From the NCBI GenBank assembly GCA_027919835.1, contig JANVFP010000004.1:620001-684000 (forward strand): a stretch of 64,000 nt of DNA, written 5' to 3'. This stretch comes from Lentinula raphanica (taxonomy: Eukaryota; Basidiomycota; Agaricomycetes; Agaricales; Omphalotaceae). Position numbers and translations under genes: made by a program. Within the stretch, counting starts at the first letter, position 1. The number at the start of each line of letters is the position of its first letter. Shown here one piece after another: positions 45,540 through 55,544 of the stretch. The notes under the pieces are model-generated. The model ran no database searches and had not been told where the DNA came from. It was given only the letters and a program-made list of their open reading frames with translations.

Positions 45540-46110
45540 TTTGAGAACCGAGGGATGAGAGGGGATGAGTATACACACAGTGATTCTCGAGGTGGCCAAC
45601 CGCCCAAATTTGCTCATGGTCCAGATTGTCGTGGATATATCCATCGAAAGGGCTCGGTCTTTTCACAAGCAATGGCCTGCGACGGTGACCGAAAATTGTT
45701 AGACCCCACCGGGTCGACTTGCGATTGCAACGCAGGAACTCGAAGGCGGTATGTATTATGTTCAGTCATTGTTGCTCCATTTGCTACTCGCTCACACCCT
45801 GGTGAGTCCTTTCTTTTTCGCTCGATCATGATCTAGGCATCCCTGGGGGACTGACCATTATTTCCCGATACCCAAGAAAAGCGTGTGGTTCCTTTTTGCT
45901 GCAAATACAAATGCGAGTCTGATGAGATGAAGAGGACGAGGACGAGAGAAGGGGCGGGACATTGAAAAGTTTCCTCAATCCCTCAAAGTCTCCAAAGCCG
46001 CACCGTTCGTCCTTCTGGTATGATCTATTCCTTCTTAAGTCTTTTTCGCTTTCAATTCTTGATTCTCCTTCTGTCTTGATGCTTGATGGAATTCAAGTTC
46101 TCGCTTTGTG
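45540..46110 (+). pseudogene. Decayed VPS74 3' fragment (relic, best preserved)
   Basis: GATTGCAACGCAGGAACTCG followed by AAGGCGGTATGTATTA (45724-45759) parallels VPS74 exon 3 end and donor. TCTTTTTCGCTCGATCATGA plus TCTAGGCATCCCTGG (45807-45850) parallels the last intron end and start of exon 4. GAGAAGGGGCGGGACATTGA and CACCGTTCGTCCTTCTGGTA (45947-46025) parallel the 3' flank. Frames are lost. Confidence 0.65.
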
Positions 46111-46394
46111 TCGATGATTCTTGAACGATGAGACTTATGATACAACCAGCCACTACACTGGACACCACTGATGCAGAAATAATTCGATTCGGATTTGATT
46201 CAGTTGGTTTCTGAAGCTCATTCGACTACGAAGGGCCATAGAGGAGATTCATTTACATCAGAACATGGATTCAGTCAAACTACAAATCTCGCGCTTGATG
46301 AAGCTACGAGGAGCATACATACTACATATCTGCAACTCGATTACGATCTATTAACACTAAGAATCAGGTATCGTAGTCGACACAAGTAAAATAA
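46111..46394. other. Spacer upstream (3' side) of member G
   Basis: No supported feature. Confidence 0.4.
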
Positions 46395-47293
46395 TCACAA
46401 CTCTATCGTGAACGGTTCAACACCCTGTAATTGCGAAGAAATCACCCATGTCGTGACTCCAATCGGTGTCTTATGCACTGGCAGCTCACCCTGACGCTTA
46501 CCAGTGCATGGAGTGTTCAAGGGACAGCGACTCCGACGATGGGGGTCAGACGTATGTACGTGGAATTCATTGGGAACGGGGGCTTCCTCATTGACTGAAT
46601 TAGTAACATGGATATTCCCCGCACCCTCGCCCCACCTCGAGAAAGCATTAGTGCATGCTCTGATGAAAGCATATTTCCAAGCAGTAGAGATCGTTGGTTC
46701 ATCGACAGTGATAAGATACGCCTTGAACCATCCGTCATTGATTATGAGAGGACACACATCCCAGGAATGATGAAACTCACCGGTCCATGGTCGGCAGATA
46801 CACCGTGAAACATGGTCAGCGTATGAGAGCCTCCCTGCTGTTCATTGGGAACATTATGCACAGCAGATATCGGATTTGGCATATGCTGGTGAGCTAAGCT
46901 TCCCTGTACGTCCAGGACACTAGGATAGCTTCCGCTGAGGTTGTCGGAAAGCGAATTTCGGTAGAAGGTTAAGGCTCCTTGCTGAGGCTTGGGATGGGGT
47001 ACATAGTGACTTGGATATAGGCCAGAGCTCCTCTGCTCGGCAGCTACAGCTTCAAAGATATGAGGATTGTGACCAGGTGGAGGCTGGTGAGAGGTTCCCT
47101 GCTCAGTATTCGGTAGTAGCGATCGTGCGTAAGAGTCTAAGTCTCCCTGCTGATGCTGAGGAAGGGGTGCATATTGACTTGGTAAATGCCAGCCAGGGTT
47201 TCTCTGCTCTGCAGGTACAGGGGCACCATTGACACTACGGACGATGAGACAGAAAGCAAGTGGAACCCAAAGAGTATTGCTCGGCGGACGCAT
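46395..47293 (-). CDS. Array member G: secreted one-module protein with long Pro/Gln-rich leader (279 aa)
   Basis: Exon 1 (46781-47293) reads MRPPSNTLWVPLAFCLIVRS (signal peptide) then VNGAPVPAEQ. A ~140-residue leader contains an internal duplication: AEQRNPGWHLPSQYAPLPQH and AEQRSSGLYPSHYVPHPKPQ. Exon 2 (46395-46721), after a 59 bp intron, is one module with AYLITVDEPTISTAW, CTNAFSRWGEG, SRCPLNTPCTGKR and TTWVISS, ending without a tail exon. Phase 0 join. Function unknown. Confidence 0.75.
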
Positions 47294-48801
47294 GTTGGAC
47301 AAGTGACGCGACGGTGGAAGAAGAAGTGTTGGAGGTTGAAAGATGGATACCGGGAGCGTTGATCCGAAAAGCGTTGAACGTCTTTTGGCCAGCAAAAGAA
47401 GTGGGAGGATGAGTGCAGAATGAGAGTTGAGGCGAACGATTGATGGATTTTTATAACCAGGCTGTAAGAAATTTTCATCGGTTGCCGATGTATCCACTGA
47501 CTCCCGCAAGCTTCCATCGGCGTTAGTTGATGATCTTTGATGATGTGGCTGTTGTGTATCGGGATTCGGGCCTTCGGGAACACCTGAGCGCACCAGTGAC
47601 CAGCGTATCATCGTCACTGTCCATCCGGATTCGTCATTCAAGTTCAAAATTTGTGTCTTCCGTCATAGAGGTCGCATTCTAATGGTGCTTGGTTCTCTCC
47701 GAAACTCCGTCACGCTGTGTGCACACACCGCCTAATTCGCAGCTCCTCGAAGAACCAGCTCGCGAAAACGACTCACGCAAGAGATAGAGCGGAACAATTC
47801 AAGTAATACGGGCAACCGTGAAAATAACCGTGGATCCGCTGCGCGATCTAACACAATTCAGGACCTATTGAACCTGGATGATGGGATGGTTTGCACCGTT
47901 ATGCAACTCGATATATGTAGTAGAAGAGTCAGAATGACGGGTGACGCCTCGTCCAGTCCAGGCTGAGTCCTGCTGAGTCCTGATTGCTGTTGTCGTTGCA
48001 GCTGGACGAGTATACCGGGGATAATATCACCGCATGCCTTCTCTCGATGATGTTCCACCAAAGAGTGGTGACAAGCTCAACACGGACTCGAAGGTGTAGG
48101 AAGCAAGCTATTCCGAGAACTGATTCAGTCAGTCGAAGTGGTGAAATTGGAGTAGGAAATCCGATATACTCATCGTTGGCTATTGGGGTTCGCGTAATGA
48201 CATTTGCGGAGGTGCTTGTTCCCCCAGCATTCGAGTACCGCTACGAGTCTCTGAGGATTTTGTAATGAGTTCTGGGTTCTTGGAGTACATGAGTACTCCC
48301 AACCTAGGTCACCCAGATTCGAGAGCGATTCATGGTCTTCATAATACCAATCTGTTAGTGAATACGAGGTGACATTGGAGGCAAGATGCACTTCACCTGA
48401 GGAGAGACCGCCCCTAAAGGTACGAGCCTATCTTCAGCGTCAGCGTCCCAAGCAGGTAGAGGTGTGCTAATACTCCATCGAAACATGTAAAGACGTATTG
48501 TTCATGATCAATCTTGCTGTAATGGTCGATGTCGTTGTAAACGCATTGTTCACGCCCGCTATGTGAAACTGCGTTCACGAATTGTGGTTACAATTGGCGC
48601 AAATCGGTACCTCAAGCTCGTTCGGACATGGGTCTGGGGAAGCATATGAAGGATCACATTGGGATAGGTGCATATACAGTAGGACGGGGGTATGGTGGCT
48701 CATACAATTTCAGCTATGAACGATAATGGAGATACAGCATCAACACCTTCAACCGTAAATCGTGAGCACAAGAAAAAGCATGATAATGGAATCAGAAGCA
48801 C
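47294..48801. other. 1.5 kb spacer between members G and H
   Basis: Apart from the dyad at 47382-47400, no supported gene. The frame of exon 1 of member G stays open upstream to 47647, but with no additional domain. Confidence 0.45.
47382..47400 (-). promoter_or_regulatory. Conserved dyad upstream of member G
   Basis: TCTTTTGGCCAGCAAAAGA; arms unchanged, one spacer base differs. About 89-107 bp before the ATG; TATA-like TTTTTATAA about 50 bp further upstream. Confidence 0.72.
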
Positions 48802-49313
48802 CTATGCAACGATAGTACTTCTTATGGCTTTCTTGAACTTTGGTGATTTGGTAACCCAACCTGTGGTTGTTCTTCTAACGATACATGGATTTCGCGGGGC
48901 ACAGTATTGGGAAGAAGGACACGAAAACAAGAAGTTGAGTGATGGGATTTTGGAAGCTTCGACGCTGTTGGATATCGGGTTCACGACATGGTAATGAGTC
49001 GGGTCTTTGTCCTTCCAGTGGCGTAAAGCATTTTTGCTTAAACTTTTGAGCATATCGTGAACGTTTTGAGGTAACGCTTGTTTTCCATCTCCAACGGTGA
49101 TCACAACAGTTGAAGAAAAGGTTGATTCTACCTTGAATGAATCTGTTGAATGAATATAATATATATTTCAGGCGGAATGAAGTTCACCTGAGAAGCATTT
49201 TTGAAGAGTGCATCTGTATCGTCATCATCCCAAGAAGTTCCAGCTGTACCATCAACACATCGAATGAGACACAAAGCGAATGAAGCCAACAAAATTCTGC
49301 TCGGTAGATGCAT
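48802..49313 (-). CDS. Array member H: small secreted one-module protein (151 aa)
   Basis: Exon 1 (49188-49313) reads MHLPSRILLASFALCLIR then CVDGTAGTSWDDDD. Exon 2 (48802-49131), after a 56 bp intron in phase 0, has VVITVGDGKQALPQNVHDML, LSKNALRHWKDK and YCAPRNPCIV, with GWVTKS. The G after the second cysteine of the signature is lost. Near-duplicate of member I (50341-50862); H and I share HYHVVNPISNSVEASKIPSL exactly. No tail exon. Function unknown. Confidence 0.78.
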
Positions 49314-49387
49314 TTTTGTACGAGTGAACGTTTAGGAAGGCAGGAGGAGACAGGATGATAGAGAGCGAGCGAGCGTATCGGACAAAG

Positions 49388-49406
49388 TCTTTTGACCAGC
49401 AGAAGA
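49388..49406 (-). promoter_or_regulatory. Conserved dyad upstream of member H
   Basis: TCTTTTGACCAGCAGAAGA; one arm has changed (A to G), leaving one mismatched pair in the dyad. About 75-93 bp before the ATG. Confidence 0.7.
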
Positions 49407-49954
49407 ACTCAGATTTGTGGAAGAAGTGGGAGAGAGCTTTTCATAGCTTTTCATCCGATGCTGATGACTTTCAGCTATGTCAGCTTCCATCGGCGATATG
49501 AGGATCACTGGATCAGACTGAGGGACCCTCGGACTCCGTAGGTTTGAACTTTGAGCATGTTTCAAATGAGCCTCTACGACCTTCCGGCGGTAAAACAGAA
49601 CTTCAACGGTCTCGAAGGGAAAAATGGTCGTCAAAGGATATGCCAGCCTGATATGCCACTGGAAGGAATGCATTGTGTCATTCTATGCATACTTGCTGTG
49701 GTCGTTGGACAGCGTTGGACTCGATGTCATCGTCGTCGAAGCGTATGATGATTGACCAAACAAACTCAAATATCTGATACTCGTCTCTCAGCTCAAGCGC
49801 TCACAGGCGCTCGTGCCGCGCACAACTTAATCATGACTCTGACTCTGAAGCTCAGGAGCACAGAATGGAGCACAACTTGCTCGATGCCAATGTTGACAAC
49901 ATATTTAGTATCGCTTTCGGGACTCCACCGTCTGATAGGCGATTGTTTCTTCAA
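49407..49954. other. Spacer in the H/I segmental duplication
   Basis: Corresponds to 50960-51505 in the other copy (shared AAACTCAAATATCTGATACT/ CTCGTCTCTCA region). No supported gene. Confidence 0.45.
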
Positions 49955-50210
49955 TCACTCCTCCCCATCCATTTTGAACATATCTCTCGAAGGGGAAACC
50001 TTCAGAATTTCACCCTCAATCCCCAGGCTGGTCAGCGTATAAGTCCTCCTCAGCTCCTCTTCGTCATTCTCAAATTCCTCAACCTCCACCTTCTTCAGCA
50101 CAAAGTCCGAAACCGGTCTAAACGTCTGCCTGATGGCGAACTTGTTATCCAGGATCAACTCCTCGCATTCCGGAGAGGTGAGCGTCATTGTGGATGTGAC
50201 GATACACGCG
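49955..50210 (-). pseudogene. Truncated copy of the DUF98-like gene
   Basis: Reads TLTSPECEELILDNKFAIRQ, VLKKVEVEEFENDEEELRRT and SPSRDMFKMDGEE, matching the 51506-52211 gene from its middle. The 5' half is missing: similarity stops near 50210, where sequence like that near 48680-48760 takes over. A premature stop removes the last ~18 residues. Confidence 0.8.
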
Positions 50211-50340
50211 ACCATAGGACATGGGTATGGTAACTCATACATTCTCGGGTACGAACGATACTGGAGATCCGGCGTCAACTCCTTCAACCGCAACAACTTT
50301 AGTCAGTACGAAAAGAGCATCATGACAGAATCAAAATCAC

Positions 50341-50862
50341 CTATAGTTTCGAAGGAATTTTTGTGCTCCTTCTCGTCGTGTCTGATAAGGCAATCCAATC
50401 TGAAGCTGTCTTTGTGGCGGAGCACGGATACTGCGGAGTACAGTATCGAGATGTAACGCACGAAAACAAGAAGGTGAGTGATGGGATTTTGGAAGCCTCA
50501 ACACTGTTGGATATTGGGTTCACGACATGGTAGTGACTCGGGACTTTGTTCTCCCAGTGGCTCAGAGCCTTTCTGCTTATCCTTTTGAGCTCGTGGTGAA
50601 CGTTTTGAGGTAACGCTTGTACTCCATCTCCAACGGTGATCAAAACACCAGTCGAAGGCAAGATTGATTCTACCTGGAGTTCATCCGTTAGCGAATATGG
50701 CATACATTTCTGGTAGGATAAACTCACCTGAGGGATATTTCCAAAGATTGCATGTGTATCATCGTCATCGTCATCCCAGGAAGGTACAGGTGTACCATCA
50801 ACGCATCGAATGATGAGACACAAAGCGAATGAAGCCAACGGAATTCTGCTCAGTAGATGCAT
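50341..50862 (-). CDS. Array member I: small secreted one-module protein (155 aa)
   Basis: Exon 1 (50728-50862) reads MHLLSRIPLASFALCLIIR then CVDGTPVPSWDDDDD. Exon 2 (50341-50673) follows a 54 bp intron in phase 0 and has LITVGDGVQALPQNVHHELK, SRKALSHWEN and YCTPQYPCSA. The intron happens to be open in frame, so an unspliced product 18 residues longer is possible; splicing is supported by the homologous intron in H. The frame is also open to an ATG at 50883, but MHLLSRIP aligns with all family starts. Function unknown. Confidence 0.8.
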   Translation of the reverse strand: MHLLSRIPLASFALCLIIRCVDGTPVPSWDDDDDDTHAIFGNIPQVSLSYQKCMPYSLTDELQVESILPSTGVLITVGDGVQALPQNVHHELKRISRKALSHWENKVPSHYHVVNPISNSVEASKIPSLTFLFSCVTSRYCTPQYPCSATKTASDWIALSDTTRRSTKIPSKL

Positions 50863-51505
50863 TTTATGCGAGTGAATGGGCAAGGAGACTAGAGGAGACT
50901 GGATGATAGAGAGCGAGTGACTCGGAGCGTTGAAAAAAGACTTCTGACCAGCAGAAGAACTCAGGCTTGTGGAAGAGGCTTCAGCGAGGGGTTTCCATAG
51001 CCTTTCATCTGATGATTTATATGTTAGCTTCCATCGGCGCTGGTGAATGCTATGACTGAGGCCCCTACTGCTTTCGACTCCATAGGTTTGAGCATCGTTT
51101 CAGATGTGCTCTAGCACCACCCGGCAGTAGAACAGAACGGTTTCGAATATTGGAATTTGGAGGCTGTACGATGCATTATCATTGTTTAGATATGAGGGAT
51201 ATGGTCATCGTCGATCGAGGATGATGGAGACCACTAGTATATGCCACTAGAAGGAATGGCATCGTTCAACTCTACTTGCTGTCGTCGTAGGTGTCGTTGT
51301 TAAAGAACGTGTAATCCAACAAACTCAAACACTCAAACATGTGATGCTCGTCTCTCACGACAACTCAAGCGCCCACAGCGCTCACGCGCACGACTTGACC
51401 ATGACTCTGACTCTGAAGCTCAGGAGCACAGAATGGTGCACAACTTGCTCAATACCAATGTTGACAACATATTCTATCGATGAATCAAGAACAACAGAAC
51501 GATCC
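50863..51505. other. Spacer between member I and the DUF98-like gene
   Basis: Promoter side of member I (dyad at 50941-50957) and duplicated spacer shared with 49407-49954. Confidence 0.45.
50941..50957 (-). promoter_or_regulatory. Conserved dyad upstream of member I, with compensatory change
   Basis: CTTCTGACCAGCAGAAG: both arms changed relative to the consensus, keeping perfect dyad symmetry. About 79-95 bp before the ATG. Confidence 0.72.
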
Positions 51506-52211
51506 TCAATCTGAACTAGATGAAGTATCGCTTTCGGGACTCCACCGTCTGACACGCAATTGTTTCTTCAGCCACTCCTCCCCTTCGATATTGAACATAT
51601 CTCTCGAAGGGAAAACCTCCAAAATCTCACACTCAATCCCAGGGCTGGTCAGCGTATAAGTCCTCCTCAGCTCTTCTTCTCCATCCTCAACTTCCTCAAC
51701 CTCCACCTTCTTCAACATAAAGTCCGGGACCTGCTTCATCTGTCTAAACGTCTGTCCAATGGCGAACTTGTCGTCTAGGATCAACGCCTCGCATTCCGGA
51801 GAGGTGAGCGTCACGGTGGACGTGGCGGTGCATACGACGACCGAGCGGCATTTCAGCTGGACTTTGCGTGTTTGGATGATGGGTGAAGATGAAGATGCAG
51901 GCGCAGTTCGCGGTGTGTTGGTCGCGTAGAGGACTTCGACGTTGATGGCGTCGGCGAAGTATGCACTACGTTTCGTGCTTCAATGTCAACCGAAAACTGC
52001 CCACTCAATCTACGTACCTCAAGAGACGCTGAAGGTCGCCTTGCGCCGCTAGCATGATTCGTTCTAGTCCACTATATCTTTCGGGATGTTCGATCTTCGA
52101 TGAAGGTATTGTTTAGCTTCAATCGCGAACGCAAGCCTGAACCAGAGCACTCACTCTAACAATAGTCCGGGTCGTACCCCAGCTTTCTTTCATAGACGCT
52201 GATGGAGACAT
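51506..52211 (-). CDS. Chorismate lyase-like / DUF98 family protein (197 aa)
   Basis: Exons 52155-52211, 52018-52094 and 51506-51965 join in frame (60 and 52 bp introns). The N-terminus is MSPSASMKESWGTTRTIVR; the family-type motif ERYSGLERIMLAAQGDLQRL followed by LSAYFADAINVEVLY recalls fungal DUF98 / chorismate pyruvate-lyase fold proteins, where this helix lines the ligand site. The middle has VQLKCRSVVVCTATSTVTLT and the end is acidic/serine-rich. The family name comes from memory of these motifs, not from a search. Biochemical role in fungi is unclear. Its 3' two thirds are also present as the truncated copy at 49955-50210. Confidence 0.7.
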
Positions 52212-53325
52212 TGGTCAAGGTCAAGGTTCGATGATCAAAGATTATGGGGGGTTTGGGATGATAGAAGAACGTGGCGAACGAGCTTTTTATGTACGTCCCA
52301 AACTGTGCTAACAGAACCTTCGCTTGATGATCAATGTATCCCTTGATTCAGCTCGAATTTCACCATCTTGTCCTATCAACTCTACATACCACCCATTAAG
52401 AATTGGACCGCCCACTTCTAGAAACGCTACCCGACGCACCCTTGCCTGTTATCTTGTATTTTTACTATTCTTATTCCGGATGGAAGCTACAAGAAGTGAT
52501 TTGCCAAATTCATTGATAGAACTTGGTACACCCACAATAGAAACTACTCAATGTCGAATGACACAAAAACGTAGCATGCCCAGAGTAAGTTTTCTCAATT
52601 ACTGTGGCGGACACTGTCGCTAATTTGTAGCATGATAAACATAGAACGCATAGAACGATTGAATCCTTTCCCGATTTGTTGCATGTCCTGTTGTTTATCG
52701 TGCCTATAGGCTATGCTGTTCATTTCACCCCGGACGCCGATTGCACGACCGGGAGAGCTTTCCATTGATCATGACCACTTGCATGCGTTCGTTGTGGGTC
52801 AAATGTGGGCTCAGCGTTAATCGTATGCTCAGTACCGTGAGTTGTCACTGATAGTACCGTGAGTCTTGAGTTCTTGCTTTTGTCATCTCGTGATGACCGT
52901 GTAAACACAGATATCTTCGTTCTGGGCGTTTCCGTTCATGCTCCAAATCTGGAAGAGGCTGGCATCTTGATTTGACTATGCCGCATTCGCTTCATGGTGT
53001 TCTATCCATATTAGGATCAGCCTAGTACAGCATGCAGTTGCTTTATGAAGAGCAAGTGTCACGGTGGGCATTCAAACGCTTCCTTTGCTCTCAACTAAAA
53101 GCAGTCGTTGACTTGGACCATACTAGGTGCATGCTGGTGCATGAGATTCGAAGCTTATACCGCAATGCTGACATCTTTGGTGTGGCCCATGAAACTACAT
53201 CCTATAACAGTAGCAATGCTCTGAGTTAGGTTCATGTACATTTGAACCTGTACATAGTTGTCCTTCTTACTTATAGTCTGTCCTTAGAGGGTCTTTCACA
53301 GGAATAGTGCTCCCAACCTTTCAAC
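52212..53325. other. Intergenic (1.1 kb), no supported gene
   Basis: A TATA-like CATAAAAAG on the minus strand lies near 52285-52293, about 75 bp before the DUF98-like ATG. No other feature recognised. Confidence 0.5.
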
Positions 53326-54275
53326 ATGCACGTCCGCAAACTTTTCTATGTCTTCTTCGTCATTTCATCGATACTCGTAGTGTCAATCCTAGATGCGTTC
53401 AATCAAACTTGTGCTGAAGAGCGAGTTTGGAATGGTATCTACATTGATATCACTATACTTTCATGGATGCCCTTGTCATTCTTCATGACAATCTGGGTCT
53501 TACGAGGATGTATCAGCGAGATTTCTGATCCAATTCTCCCACTACAAAAGAATGACCGGAATCAAGAAAGTACAGGACAACCTGAGGACTTCATAATCCT
53601 TCTTGGATTTGGTCATACCTGGCTTATGTTCAGCCGTCTTTCATATGGTAAGCGCTTCATCCAAATAATATATGACTCGTGAGTGTTCAGCGTTCAATTC
53701 TAACACCATCGTGTCCACACCTTTTCCAGTCATCTTTGATCAGTTCACCTTCACCTCAACCATCCCAAGCCCACTACTCTTTGCCTTCTGCCATGGCCCC
53801 AAGGCAATCTTTGCCTCATCACTGGTTACAGCCATCCTCTTTGGGATATGTCTCCAGTCTTGCGGAATTGGGCGAGAACGTTGGGGATATTTCTTATATG
53901 TCTATCTTATGGTGACCGTTCCATTGAAGCAGCTGGCGGTTGTGTTTCAATGGTCCATTGCGTTATTGGAAGGACGAGTTGGAATCTTGGAAAGCTATCG
54001 ACATGAAGAGGAGGTGGTGCCAGTGCCCAACCCATGTAAGTTAACTCGGCTTTTGGGGAATAGTGAAAGATTGCTGATACTGTCATGGTTTAGCATCCTC
54101 TGTTTGCGTGGATATGATGGGTCAGGACGATGAGGCTTTGACTCCTAGCAGTGAAGATGAGCTGCGAGCATTGTCTTTGAATACACAAAAAGGAAGATTG
54201 TCAGATGAAACTTTGTCAATGACTAGTGTTCAAGAGGAACAAAGCCTTGGTGAACAACAGATATGTATAGTATGA
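53326..54275 (+). CDS. Multi-spanning membrane protein, uncharacterised (269 aa)
   Basis: Exons 53326-53647, 53730-54035 and 54094-54275 join in frame (82 and 58 bp introns). Hydrophobic segments: LFYVFFVISSILVVSIL, IYIDITILSWMPLSFFMTIW, IPSPLLFAFCHGPKAIFASS with LVTAILFGICL, and YFLYVYLMVTVPLKQLAVVF, so four to five membrane spans. The last ~60 residues are Ser/Thr/Glu-rich and cytosol-like (ALTPSSEDELRALSL). Conserved between the paralogues: HTWLMFSRL/PTWLMFSRL and CLQ(S/T)CGIGR. I do not recognise the family. An inverted, frameshifted paralogue lies at 54626-55343. Confidence 0.72.
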
Positions 54276-54625
54276 TATAGTGGACCAGAGGTTCATTTCT
54301 TGTGTAGACATTGAGTATCAAATATATGTCAAGTACCCAAACAGAAATAGTGGAGCTTGAGCTCGCTTTTTGCGTTTGTGAACTCGAAGTCCGATAGCCT
54401 TTCACTTAATTTTCATTTTCTTCCACTCGCAAAATTTTTCTGTGTCTCTGGCAGAGTCAGACTCGTTAAATAATCATAGAACTCGCGACAAATGATAGTG
54501 GTTGCTACTATAATGTCTGAACCATAGCAGAAAAAATATGTCATGTATATAGAGTGTCCGATGCATCGTGATGTCCAAGTGCGAAAGCAAATGTCACTGT
54601 AAATCACAAAAGCAGGTCAAAAAAT
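54276..54625. other. Intergenic between the convergent membrane protein copies
   Basis: No supported feature. Confidence 0.5.
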
Positions 54626-55343
54626 CTATGCCTCTCGAACCCTTGCATTTTCAGCGACTGAGAACCCAATCTGTCCTTCTAATAAAGCAATAAACCCAGC
54701 AATAATGCATCGAGCTCCACGCATCAACTTTTTCAAGGGACTGTCGCGATGAGATAGATTTCCTTGAATGACCCCCAGTCATCTCGACCAATTCCGCAAG
54801 TCTGGAGACATTTTCCATAGATAACAATGGTGAACCACAATGATCCAAGGATTGCCGTGGGACCATGGAAAAATACGAAGAGTAGCGGGATTGGAATGGT
54901 TAATTTGAACGTGGAATGGTCAAAGATAACTGTGAATGATGATCAAAGTATGAGTATCAAATATCTTGTACTTTCAAGGTATGAATGCTCTAGACAAAGC
55001 GCTTACCACACAAGAGCCGACTGAACATTAACCAAGTAGGCGCAAAGCCCACAAGAGCAACAAAATCAAGTTCTGGTCGACCGTGTCGACTGTAACTGCC
55101 ATTCCGGATATGTTGCGGAAGAGAGGCACCACCATCCTCCCCAATGAGAACACGTAAGACCCTGATCGTCTCAAAGAACGACAAGGGTAATGATAGAAGG
55201 ATGATGATTTCGATGCATACACCAAACATGATCTCTGTGTCGTGGGTTTGCTTGATAACATCAAGAAGTGACACACCCAGTACCGACACGACCGTGACGA
55301 GAAAGAAGGCGTGGAATGACTGAGAACGATTGGACAATGGCAT
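54626..55343 (-). pseudogene. Frameshifted paralogue of the membrane protein
   Basis: Exon 1 (55007-55343) begins MPLSNRSQSFHAFFLVTVVS and has FAPTWLMFSRLLCGKR at the splice site. Exon 2 (54626-54929) has VIFDHSTFKLTIPIPLLF and LQTCGIGRDDWGSFKEIYLI, then the frame breaks at ATVP: the next codon is TGA. Shifting by one base restores similarity to the intact paralogue (LKKLM, IALLEGQIGF), consistent with loss of one T. The third exon of the intact copy has no counterpart here. Confidence 0.78.
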
Positions 55344-55544
55344 TTTGGATCGTGAAGGATGCTCTTTGGTTTGTTTATGACTGCCATTCTATTTATGTGT
55401 TTCTGCAATGTGCATCACTTCACCCTTGGATGTATGCTCACTGAAATATCCCGGAAACGTGAATTGAAGTCGCAAGCTGTTGAATCTATGTTACAGCGGT
55501 TTCGATAAACCTTGTCTGGCAGATCGGTTTTTTACACGTCATGT

